64,000 nucleotides of DNA from Gracilaria gracilis (Eukaryota > Rhodophyta > Florideophyceae > Gracilariales > Gracilariaceae), in contig JARGSG010000116.1 of the NCBI GenBank assembly GCA_030374805.1, forward strand, positions 62,001-126,000. The letters run 5' to 3'. Below, in pieces: positions 1-9,851 of the stretch. The position numbers and the translations under genes were made by a program. Below the pieces are notes generated by a model that worked only from the letters and a program-made list of their open reading frames with translations, made no database searches and was not told the origin of the DNA. Position 1 is the first letter of the stretch; each line of letters begins with the position of its first letter.

Positions 1-2354
1 GTCTCATTTTCTGGCACGCACAATGAGAATTGAATAATTGCGACGTGCTTAGCATGAGCAAAGCAGTCAGGTTCCGGCTCAAATCCGATGAACCTACGAT
101 ACTGTTGTAACTCCATGCATGCCATTGCTGTCGAAAACGTGCCCGCAAACAAGTCAACCACAATATCTCCAGCCTGGGAAAACCGACTGATTAGCTCCTT
201 CAACAATGCCCAAGGTTTCTGTTCGGACCTCACCTTATGTAAAACATAGCCCCCACCTTCCTTCTTTCTATTCCACTGAAGAGTCTCCCCATTAGACATG
301 GGGGTACCTGGTCAATGAAAATGTGGTACCTTGAGTACCTCGACTGCACGAAGTTGAAGTTCTCATAGTTCACCATCACATGCTGCTGCGCGTAGCTGAG
401 ACCATTTCGAACTCCATGTACAGCATACTCCATTGCAGGGAAAAGGGAGCACGATCTACGTCCAGGGTTACGCATCGGGTTGTTTTGCGACCGCAAAAAG
501 TGCATTGGGACCTAGTCCACAACCAATGAACGCCTTGGTACTCCGTTTTCGTCTTTTGCCCCAATGGCAGAAAGTAGACCTCTCCATTGCTGGGCCTGCT
601 CGAAAGCACTAAAGATCACGAAATGGCCCCCAGGACGTAGCAGTCTTGATAAAAGCTTTGCAGCCTTCTTCATGTCCTGACGGCTCAGTGCATCGTACCA
701 GCTGTTATTTAGGTTTTTGTTCCCTCGGATGTTGTACGGAGGGTTCATGAGAACCAGTTGAACGTTTCCTAACGGAGACACGCCATCTCTGCGCAACGTG
801 TCTTCCATCTCTACCATATTTTCACACCCTCAAATGTACAAGCGAAAGTACTTCTCCATCTCCTCCTCACAACTTCGGAAAGCCATTTTGTCATCCAGCG
901 ACGCAATGGATGGTGGAGGTATTACGCCTACCCCGAACGCTTCGTCACCAGTACTTCCTTTCCCAATGTCGGCCACTATGTTCGTATCACCATCTCCTTC
1001 TTCGCCTCTCCCCTCCTTCGGCTCCGTTGGTTTCCCAATTTTCTCCACCTCCTCCACATCATCTTCAATTTGTATGGCAGGTTCTGGTTTGGATATCGGC
1101 TTTACCCCCATACCAGGGACGTTCACTGATTCTTTCAGTTTCAACGGGCTTATGGCCTCCGTGACGGAGGACACAAGCGAATTCGAGAAACTGTTGAATC
1201 TCTGAGCAAACGCCCGTGATGGGTCTCTGGTAAACGTCTTCAGAACTGTCCATCGTCCTGGTTCGGAAATTGAGAAGAACTTTTCATTCACAATAACCAT
1301 GTTGAGGTCCGAAATGAACTCCTTCGCAAGCATTTGGATGGCAGCATCGATGCCTTGCGGTAAATTCCATGCCCACGCGATGACCTTTGTTTTAGTAACA
1401 GTTTCACATTTGCTTGGTAGCAAGCGCTGGTCGTTATCCCGGTGGAAGAACCCCTCTGCCCTCGTCTCAATCGCTCAAAACTGCATTTCGTCGTACATGA
1501 CTCGGATGAATGGAAGAACCATGACCTCCACGGTAGGGAATCCCAGGAAGTGAGTGAAACCATCCCATTTCGTCGTACATGACTCGGATGAATGGAAGAA
1601 CCATGACCTCCACGGTAGGGAATCCCAGGATGTGAGTGAAACCATCCCATGCCTTCGTTATGAGATGCACACCAAAGCCAACACGCTGAGATTGGAATTT
1701 GTTTGATATTTGGACATTCACAAAAGTTGTGGGATATCCCTTGTCTCCTTTTTTCCTCTTCTGGCCTACAACTCCTTTTTCCATGGAAACTTTCTGAATG
1801 AGCGAGAAAAAGAGAATCCTTTGGAAATGTGTGGCAAGGGTTGTGCCGAAGGGGGGGACCACCCGTCCCACTTGCTCAGGAAGTATAGTCATTGACTTGA
1901 AAAACTCGGTCAAAGTCACATTCTTCGGTATTCCTTTAAAGTTCACCTCGGTATAAGCATCCCAGAAGTCCCTTACACGCCAGTTCCTATCACCGTCTAA
2001 GATGTCCAAAAACCTCGTTGAGAGGTATAGCTGAAAATAAGACCCCTTCAGAGATACGACCCGTAGTTCACTGTCAGTAAACGTCGGATGTCCTGTACCC
2101 ACAAGAATATAGAAGTAATTCTTGGCCAGCGGTAGGACGTTGCGATTCTTGATAACGTAATCAACGAACTCGCTGTGTCCCACCTTCCTTGGCCGGTCTT
2201 CATCTCGCATTGTCGACGCGTAATGATCGCCGATTGCGAGGCATACTGTGACAAGCTCATCTCCGGAGTCATACAGTTTTCCAACCTTCATATCGGAGCT
2301 TGACGGTGCCGGTGACGTAGACCTCCATGAACTATGTGGAGCCATTTTATGCAT
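1..2354 (-). pseudogene. Permuted amino-DNA methyltransferase gene, partial and broken
   Basis: This minus-strand gene would transfer a methyl group from AdoMet to an exocyclic amino group of adenine (N6) or cytosine (N4) in DNA. I see the catalytic motif LVLMNPPYN (codons at 731-754). It is followed by a helix-rich segment with RPGGHFVIFS and, about 190 residues later, the AdoMet-binding motif GDIVVDLFAGTFSTA (138-155 is DLFAGT), preceded by QKPWALLKELI. Catalytic motif before AdoMet motif is the beta-type order. The start is ATG at 2354 or 2345, and the ~370 N-terminal residues are unrecognised. One reading frame runs through the gene once an 82-bp tandem duplication is discounted. It is then interrupted by TGA (1475-1477), TGA (830-832) and TAG (512-514), with a frameshift near 232. 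The C-terminus lies outside the window. Base target and family are not determinable here. Confidence 0.72.
1489..1652. repeat. 82-bp tandem duplication inside the methyltransferase gene
   Basis: The stretch starting CGTCGTACATGACTCGGATG occurs at 1489 and again at 1571, with one substitution near the end of the unit. The offset is 82 bp (1 modulo 3), so it shifts the reading frame. Removing one unit puts the N-terminal segment in frame with the downstream segment. Confidence 0.9.
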
Positions 2355-2394
2355 GCACGGGAAGAGGGTGCATTGACGGTTTATGATTCGAATT

Positions 2395-2552
2395 TTCGGT
2401 ACGGACGGGAAATGGCAGCTGACGGGAGATGGCAGCGGACGGGAGATGGCAGTGGAGGGGAGGAAACTGCGCACGGGAGACTGCAGCGGGCGGGGGATAA
2501 CTGCCGACGAGATATGAAAGTTCGCGGGAGACGGGAGCGGGCGGGAGAGGAT
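2395..2552. repeat. Degenerate G-rich minisatellite (GACGGGAGATGGCAGCG-like)
   Basis: Short units of the type GACGGGAGATGGCAGCG recur with variation, immediately upstream of the methyltransferase start. No coding function is supported. It lies where a promoter or leader for the minus-strand gene would be. Confidence 0.6.
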
Positions 2553-2727
2553 AGCAACGATACAGCACGAACCAGGTTCTTTAAACACGACAGGGAGATG
2601 TGCAAGATGCCTGAGATGCACGTGAACCCGTAAAGAGGTGTCAGGGAAAGCGCTGACACTCGAGAGATACGGAACTTGGTGATTGCAAACATATACGCGA
2701 AGTTATAGGGAACGGCTGTGAGCACAG

Positions 2728-4173
2728 CGAGCTGGGGTGGCGCGGCGCTTCATCAGTACACTAATGAAGTGCCAAGACCCCCTGGTCTGCTTTCCTACCA
2801 AAAAACATTTTTATTTTCCATATTTTTCAACGACAGCCTGAGACAGCGGATCGAGGTGTCGTGGCGCTTCATCGGTGCACCGATGAAGCGCCACGACACC
2901 CCGGTCTGCTTTCTCAACGCGCCGTGAGTGATGAAGCTTGGGCCGTGGCACCGCCGAAGAGCCATAAGCGGTGAAATTCGCCAGCTGTCAACGTGGCGTG
3001 AGTGATGAAACTGGAGTGTTGGCATACTTGGCACCGCCAACGTCTATGGGACAGCGGACCGGGGTGTCGTGGCGCTTCATCGGTGCACCGATGAAGCGCC
3101 ACGACACCCCGGTTCGCTGTTCTAACGCGCCGTGAGTGCCGATCGGCTGTCCCAGGGTAAAACGAACATGGATCCCAAATCAAACGATTTCCTGCTCTCA
3201 ATCTATGCAATACCTCTTACTATGGCTACCCTATTCTTAACGGATGTCCTAATTTTAGCTTCAAAGCGCAAGCACCATAGGAATAGGGCATCCACTGTAC
3301 AAAATAAAGATAGAAGATGTACTAACGTCATTTGATCTAACGGATGTCCTATTCCTAGCAAAAAAGCGAGAGGGTGTGTGAAAACCTCCGCAAGCAGCAT
3401 AGTAAGAGGACATCCTCTTTATATAATTAAGATAAAAGGTTTACTATCTTAATCTCGTATAACGGATGTCCTATTTCTAGCAACAAAGCGAGAGGGTGTG
3501 TGAAACCCTCCGGAACCGGCATAGGAATAGGACACCGGTTACATTCAATTAAGATAGAATATGTACTAACTTAATCTCATATAACGGATGTCCTATTCCT
3601 AGCAACAAAGCTTGAGGGTGTGCCACCTTCCACGGAGATACATCGTTCTATTCCCGCAACCGAGACATACTTTCGGTTGTGGAAGAAGATAAGTATATCC
3701 CAGTAGAAGGTGTGACCAGGAAAATAGGTCACACCTGTTAGGTGTTGCGAGGGGGAGTGGGGACGTATTTTATACAGCAGCACACGTGTGGTTGGGGTGG
3801 CTCGGATGAAATGTTGAAAAAATGGAATATCATCTTTGTCCAGCCGCTCGTTTCAAAAAAGCTCAAAATAATTTTTTGGGACAGCGGTCCGGGGTGTGTC
3901 AGGGGGCTTCATGGGTGCACCGATGAAGCGCCACAACACCCCGGGCCGCTGTCTCAACGCGCCGTGAGTAATGAAGCCGGGGCAGTGGGACACATGGCAC
4001 CGCCAACGAGCCGTAAGCGGTGGAATTCGCTCGCTGTCAACGTGCTGTGTTTGATGAAACTGCGGTGCTGGCATACGTGGCACCGCCAACGTGCCAAGAA
4101 CACGGAGCGGGGTGTTGTGGCGCTTCATCGGTGCACCGATGAAGCGCCAGGACACCCCGGTCTGCTGTCCCAA
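2728..4173. repeat. Array of ~75-bp hairpins with related spacers (copy 1)
   Basis: At least four strong hairpins (about 2840-2914, 3050-3123, 3880-3954, 4101-4172) and a weaker one (2728-2796) share the core TTCATCGGTGCACCGATGAA. The arms extend outward through GGGGTGTCGTGGCGC to GGACAGCGGACC ends. The DNA between hairpins is itself related (recurring CAACGCGCCGTGAGTGATGA and GGCACCGCCAACG), so units of hairpin plus spacer were duplicated. The array abuts the ParB-like gene block. Confidence 0.9.
3238..3625. repeat. Tandem repeat, period ~122 bp, about 3.5 units
   Basis: Units begin TAACGGATGTCCTA at 3238, 3338, 3460 and 3582, giving spacings of 100, 122 and 122 bp. Each unit contains AGCGAGAGGGTGTGTG-like and GGAATAGGAC-like segments and an A/T-rich AAGATAGAAGATGTACTAAC segment. 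It sits between two hairpins of copy 1. No counterpart was noticed in copies 2 or 3. Confidence 0.85.
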
Positions 4174-4477
4174 AGTGAAATTAGTGCGCCACAAATTCTG
4201 TTTATATCTTTATTGCTCAAACATTGTTTTACAAGTGTACTATAGATATTAGCAGCGTTAGTAGCTTCATGTAGATTTGTAAACGTACCGCGAGTACGCT
4301 ATAAAATTTTTAAATAGGCACAGTGTATAGTTTAAACTAATATTGAGCGGACGCGCATCCGTGATGAAGTAGACGGAAAGGAACGGGAGTGAAAGTTACA
4401 GCTAGCTAACCGATTTTGCGATCGTTCTCGACGGTGGTGAACAACATTTTCTATTCTATCAGCCGCTTGTAACCCCG
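4174..4477. other. Conserved A/T-rich leader, no gene
   Basis: The sequence after the hairpins (GTGCGCCACAAATTCTG through AACTAATATTGAGCGGAC) is matched at 18420-18575 and, inverted, at 49895-50060. It is therefore a retained part of the element. It probably holds the promoter of the plus-strand gene that follows. I see no ORF in it. Confidence 0.6.
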
Positions 4478-6288
4478 ATGCCGCCTCGCAAGCATAAAAG
4501 GGGTCCAGATTCAAGCCGAGCGAACTCAAGTGCAGGGGTGTTAGAAATGCCGCCCCTAACACGAGAGAGAGGGAGGGCAAAAGGCACTACGCCGCGTATG
4601 CCACCAGCCCGAGCAATGACGAAGAAGATTTCGCTCGCTGCTACGCCGGTAGTGAAAGGCGACGATGCGGTGCATTTGTTTGTGACGATTGGGAAAGAAA
4701 AGAGTAGGGTAAAAGTGGTAACCGCGGAGGTGAGAGGTGTGGGATCAGCCGGTGGTGCAGGGAAGGCTCTTTGGCGTTCGCTTCATGGGCATCTTTTAGC
4801 GCAACTGCCCTAGAAGGAAAAGACTTGGTTGTCATCTGGAGGACGAAGATTATTATAAATCATGGAAGCGCGAAGTAACCTTCCCATTTTCAAGGTTCTG
4901 AAGACCCACCAAGTACGCTGAGCGAGTTGTTCTGGGCTGGGTTGTATGCGTGGGATACGTCGATGACGAACCGAATCGAGATGCCGCAAGGTCCTACTCC
5001 AGAGTCCGGGGCTGGCAAGTCTTCTACATCTCAGCCTGAGAAAGTAGTTACTCTGGAGGTCGCGAAACCTGCTTAGGAAGCTTCCAAAACTCAAGGAAAG
5101 TCTTCTAAAGGGATGAAGAAGCCCGTGGGAGCGAACGTCAGCATCAAAAAGGACTCCGACGACGATATTGTGGAGGTATTTCAGACGAGTAAGGCTCCGC
5201 TTGCTGACGCGGAGGAGGACTTGTTCGATGAAAGAGACAGTGTTCCGTCGGAAGATGTAGACCACACTCTGTCTCTCAAGAAGATTTCCGTCGCCGACTA
5301 TGTTCAACGCAGGTTGACGATGGATATCGAGATGATTGAAATCCCAAAGACGACAGTTCGAAATGTGAATCTGGGACGCAAGGAGGCGACGATGATGAAA
5401 TGTCGCAACTTTGGGTGCCTTCCGTCTGCAGGTTCGATTGATGTGGCATCTCTAGGGGAGTATGCTGTAAATGAAATAGTTGTTGATGGGAGAATTGTTG
5501 TGCCCGTAACCCTCATAGACGGATATCACAGAGTTCTTGTGCTACGAGAATTGCATGGGGAAGGCCGGAAATGGGTGGATATAGTCCGTTCTTTGGATGT
5601 TGTGCTAAGGGGAAGAAAGGATGGGAAGGCCATCACAATGAACGAGGTACTAGGACTCGGCAATCTTCTGAACGAGATGAGTTCGAGAGTGCTGAAGATG
5701 TCGTTTGCAGACAAAATTCATAGCACGGTATCTTTTGTGCAGAACGTCGTGGACGAGTCACATGTGGATGTGAAGAGCATTACTTCGAAGCAGTTAGCTG
5801 GTGCTTTGAAGAGAAGTGAGGCTATCGGAGACTACAGCGTGCGTCACTTGACTCGTTACGCGACATTGGCTCTGAAGTTTATGGAATGTGAGGGGCTTTT
5901 CGAGTTCTTTGAGAAGGTCTGTGAGGAGGGTCCATCCCTGACGTTGACGCATGTCTCGAGTGACCTCCTGATGGGTCTCACCGATGGGCAGTTTCGATTT
6001 GTCGTACGTTGCTTACAATTGCATGTGGAACTGAAGTTGTCTTCTTCTACGGGAACCGGTCGTTTTGAAGACATGAGGAAGCACTTCTTTCAATGTTCCA
6101 TAGGTATGTACAACCAATGTAATGTCACTGCGAAGAAGAACGACATTGGTGTTGAAGAAGTATTGCAGACAGTATTCAACTTAGGAGGAAAAAATGTGTC
6201 TGTGATGGAATGTCTGGGTATGCGGACAGCAAAAATGGAACTTGGCGGTGCGAGGCGTTTATGGGACGGATGTTGTCTAGAAGGGTGA
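4478..6288 (+). pseudogene. ParB/sulfiredoxin-like protein, broken
   Basis: An N-terminal basic segment (4478-4813, MPPRKHKRGP...) is followed, after stops and a frame change, by a 391-codon stretch (5113-6288). In that stretch, around residues 120-155, I see VVPVTLIDGYHRVLVLREL (D136, H139, R140). It resembles the I-D-G-x-H-R signature of ParB/Srx-fold domains, which in ParB relatives act as nucleotide-dependent clamps or nucleases on DNA. The rest is an uncharacterised helical region with acidic N-terminal patches (DSDDDIVEVF). The reading frame moves at ~6240-6280 into the next segment, so this was likely one longer protein. The block is absent from copies 2 and 3. The assignment rests on one motif and could be a different fold. 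Confidence 0.5.
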
Positions 6289-7013
6289 AGACCGCGGGTA
6301 ACAAGCTTCAAGAAGTTTTCGAAGTATCGCTTCAAACGTCAGAGGAGGTGAAGAAGGTGGGGGAGGAGGTGGTTGAAATCGTGGGTGTAGGTGATGGTAC
6401 ATCAACCGCAGCACCTAATGAGGCAGAAGATGCTCTCATGTTGTTGGAAGCTCCCATGCAAGGGGACCACTTTGAAGCAGAGCCATCAGGGTTGAGGCAG
6501 AGCACATGGAAAAAGATTGCTCCGGGCCGGCTGAAAGAGGATTGGGCTAGCAAGGCTGGGAGCAACAAGAAGAAGAAGAAAAGGAGGTTAATTGATCTTA
6601 CTGACGATGAGGATGAGGTAGAAATCCAACCTGCTCCAAAGAGAATGAAGAAGGGCACAGTGAAGACCCCTTCTGGAGATATACCAATGGAGGTTGTTAC
6701 TTTATTCATGAATATGACGAAGCCGGCATTGAAGAAGTTCTTCAAATAACAGAAACTAAATGTGGTGTCGTCGAGCGAGGATGAAAGTGGTGGCAGCGAG
6801 AACGATAGTAGGTTCGTTCAGGACGAGGAGGAAGGGATGGAGGAAAGAAGGATGCATGGATTTGAAGATAAGAATCTCGAGAAACCACCGAAAGGGATGA
6901 ATAAGGCAGGTGAGTGGGCTGGAGGATCGGATATGACATGGACGAGTCTGGTGAATGCGCTACCGAGTGAGTGGCCGGGAGGGAAGAATGCAGTAAAACA
7001 TCAGCATCCATGA
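6276..7013 (+). pseudogene. Acidic/basic linker with SUMO-interacting-motif-like peptide
   Basis: This continues the ParB-like gene in another frame, interrupted by an in-frame TAA at 6747-6749. It contains a lysine cluster (NKKKKKRR) directly followed by LIDLTDDEDEVEI. That is a hydrophobic V/I-x-L-T core with acidic tail, as in SUMO-interacting motifs. A serine/acidic tract (SSSEDESGGSENDS) follows. A nuclear protein that can bind sumoylated partners is a reasonable inference. No enzymatic domain is visible in this part. Confidence 0.5.
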
Positions 7014-7051
7014 ATGGAGATGATTCATTTGCGAAAGGAGCATAGGGCGAG

Positions 7052-8288
7052 ATGTTTGGGGTGGCAGATTTGAGAGCGGTCCATCACGCGGTGTACTGGC
7101 ATGCCACCTGGAATGTGCACAAGGAGCTGGGTGGCCCGAAAGAACCAGTTCTTGGGGTGAAGCTTCCGTTGAAGGAAAAGCCGGGAGGGGAGGGAGAAGC
7201 CCTTTGGATGGCGGCGATGGAGAGGAATGACCTCGCTCGAGAGTACTTTGCAACGCAGAGAATGGAATTGATAGAAAGAGGTTCTGTGTTTTGAAACACT
7301 TCGGAACTGATGGAGGTATGTCAGAGGAGGCGAAGAAGAGGGGCGTGATGGTGGATGAAGATGTGACAGAAGGGTTGGTAGAGTTCTTTGAGAAGGACTT
7401 CAAGGAGCAGCCAGACTTGAAGTTTGAAGAGAACCGAAAGAAATGGAATCCCATAATCAACGCGGGGGAAGGAAAAGATGCTGGGGACAGGATGCAGGGA
7501 ATTGGGCGATATATTACGACGAAGAAGGGGATTGTTGATTGCATGGAATCTGATGAGAAGAATGTGATGACGGTGAGAAAGCGGGCGTTGTTGGATGCGA
7601 GGTTTGGGCAAATTGCGTCGGCTGTTCGCCTTTTTAACAACAGAAAGGCTAAGAAAAGGATTTATACGCCGCAGACCGGAGGGCGTGTGTTGTGTACGGG
7701 GAAGGGATGCCCAAGGCAGGTTTTGCACACTGATTTTCGAGGGTTGAAGAATGTGGAGAAGAATAACGGAGATATTCCGGGGTTCTTCGTAATTGCCTCT
7801 TGAGGAAGTTCATTTATGATATGGTTTATGAGAGGTCTCACAATATAGATGTGACGGGTGAAAAGAGTTTGGGGAGCTTATCACGTACAATGGTTGTGAA
7901 GAAGTTCAGGGTTCCGCCTTGCTCTGTGTTTATTGGGAGAGGGGATGTGTTTCATGCGGGAGCTGGGTACATGGATGCGTTGGTGAAAGAGAATTGCCTG
8001 AGGTATCACATGTATTTTGTACCTGAAGGATACAAGCTCCCTGACGCGGTGCACTGGGAGCCAGCGTTTCGGCCAAAGTTCGTAGATGAGGACTTTGGGC
8101 TAGGAGAAGACCCAAACGACCAGCTGGACGATGATGAAGGTTTGGATGAAGAGAGTGATATGGAAGATATAGAAGATGGAGAGGACGAGTACGAAGAGGA
8201 AGATGAAGAGATGTCAGGTGGCCCTGCTGATAATACAGATGGGGATTACGAGGAAGCACAGATGATAATGGATGAAGAGGATGAGTAG
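7052..8288 (+). pseudogene. 2OG-Fe(II) dioxygenase-like protein with acidic tail, frameshifted
   Basis: Three frames (7052-7294, 7291-7803, 7800-8288) join into one protein-like sequence. The double-stranded beta-helix signature is visible. RQVLHTDF supplies the H-x-D iron ligands (H at 7726, D at 7732). VFHAGAGY supplies the distal histidine (7953). LRYHMYFVP supplies an arginine 16 residues later (8001), the usual place for the 2-oxoglutarate-binding R/K. Family members oxidise nucleobases (TET/JBP, AlkB), proteins or small molecules. The substrate is not visible here. A long Asp/Glu tail (DEDEYEEEDEEMSGG) ends the gene at TAG. The location next to a ParB-like segment in a transposon favours a nucleic-acid role (inference). 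The remnant of its acidic tail survives at 18620-18765 and 49690-49860. Confidence 0.6.
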
Positions 8289-8451
8289 GTATAATGTAGC
8301 ACTTATACTGTTGTGTTTGTTTGTGATAGAGACTTGACATAAAAAGTGAACAGGTGATTTTTTTCAGCGGCAACTTAAAAAGAATTGGAGAACAAAAACG
8401 GATTGCGTGTGTAGTTGCAGCGAGTACGAGGTTTACAATTTGTTCTAATTA
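8289..8451. other. Convergent intergenic spacer, no gene
   Basis: A/T-rich DNA lies between the convergent dioxygenase-like and reductase-like genes. It is matched at 18770-18950 and 49525-49700, so it is an inherited part of the element. It may hold both 3' ends. No gene was seen. Confidence 0.5.
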
Positions 8452-9320
8452 CTAGAGAATGTGATGACTAAGAACGTTGATATAGTTGGTGTGGAAAGGG
8501 GCAGGGTCCTGACTTCCGGCTAGTTTTTCATCTGCGGAGGTGAGATGGAAGTAAGCATTTCTAGATTCATACTCCGAGAAAGAAGCGGGAAAGGAAGTAA
8601 GGGTGCTGCCATATTCCAGAAGTGATTCCAATGTAGAAGGGATATTGAAGGAGAGACCTGTGTTGAAGGTGACTATGCCTAGGAGCTCCTTCATTATAGT
8701 TGAGACAATAGTTTTGTACATGGTAGCCACTTCATACCTGGTAACGAATCCAAATGAAAAACCGAAGAGATTGAAGAAAGAGATCCAAACGAGCTTCTGG
8801 TAGTAAGACTTGGAAAAGCTGTTTTCGTCGACGATATTGCAAGTAAGATCTGCGGTCCAGAGGCGTTCAGCTATTTCCAGAGCCAACTTTCCGGTGGTTG
8901 TGGTTACACCATTGGGAGAGAGAGCCGTGACACCATCTTCTGGGGAGGCGCCGACAGTGGGAACGGCGATGCAAAGAGCGACTCGTGTGCAGTGCTCAAT
9001 TCCGTGTTGGGAAAGGATGGGAGGAATGTGACCATTCTGAATGAACACCAAGTCTTCTGCTCGTGGTCCTGGACAAGATAGAATTAATTTTTCGAGAAGG
9101 TCGTTCATGCCACAGAATAAGATTGGACCTTGGGGAAGGCCCTCTGCGAAAATGAAGTCTTCGATGGAGAGAAAGGTGTCCTGAGGGGAACCATTGTTGT
9201 AAAGCATGGTGCCAATACGGCCTCTACCTTTGACAACAGCTGAAATGATTGTAAAGCGGAGGGAAGATGAATGGGAGCTCTTGCAACGAGTTTGTTTGAT
9301 TGAAGATATGGGCTGTTGGA
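8452..9320 (-). CDS. Ketopantoate-reductase-like NAD(P)-binding protein (transposon cargo)
   Basis: A Rossmann-type nucleotide-binding motif VVKGRGRIGTML (G-x-G-x-x-G) opens the recognisable domain near 9215. Then come AEDLVFIQNG, a GVTTTTGKLALEIAERL helix, and the C-terminal-domain signature YYQKLVWISFFNLFG. This resembles the ketopantoate reductase/6-phosphogluconate-dehydrogenase-like family found in plants and algae, which reduces or oxidises alpha-keto/hydroxy acids with NAD(P)H. From the glycine-rich motif to TAG at 8452 this copy is open (about 250 codons). The conserved start seen in copies 2 and 3 (MSSHPFSLP) is lost, so the start is unclear. It is divergent from the coiled-coil gene with ~530 bp between. 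The presence of the same gene in all three copies says it is a stable resident, not a chance neighbour. Catalytic competence is unproven. Confidence 0.6.
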
Positions 9321-9851
9321 AGGTGTCTGGTGCTGGTAGCTGTGAAAGGAAAGTGGTCTACATTCTAAGGAGTGGGGAAAGCTTTAAGTACACGACTGGA
9401 ATGTTGTTTTGGTCATGGAAAAAAGTGTTCCAGGGAATAAGGGGATTTGTTTGATTCGGTTATGGAAAGAAATGGGCAGCAGGGCTGCAGAGGAGGTAGG
9501 GTCGAAGAGTGTGTTTATGAGAAGGTATGCAGTGAAATAAAGCATAGAAAGTAAGAGTGTATGGAACCGTTGGTACTTGAGAGGTGGTGCATCATGGGTT
9601 TCATTGGGATATGGTATGGACCAAGGTTCGGAAAATGTGGAGATTTCTAGGGAAAAAATGGAAATTGTGAGGAGTGGCGGGAAATAGGAGTGGACGTCAA
9701 TGGGGTACAAAGGGTTGTGCCGCGCAAGTGGGTGTGTGGCCGACTGTGCCACGGGTGTGCGCAGGGGGGGGGGGGGAGTGTAGCAACTGTTGGGTTCATA
9801 TTGCTTGTTCTTATCTATCTTCGTTATCGTGAACCGCCGTTTATTTCTGCG
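9321..9851. promoter_or_regulatory. Divergent intergenic region of reductase-like and coiled-coil genes
   Basis: About 530 bp separate the two divergent starts, and all three copies keep the region. A bidirectional promoter is the simple reading (inference). Weak open frames in it (for example ending ...RYREPPFISAMSN) run into the downstream gene, so the true start could lie further upstream. It holds a 12-G run near 9766. Confidence 0.35.

Noticed and set aside
2718-4245. Proteins containing repeated ALHRCTDEAPRHPG-like peptides
   Set aside because: These translations come from the DNA hairpins read in different frames and strands. They are not coding conservation.
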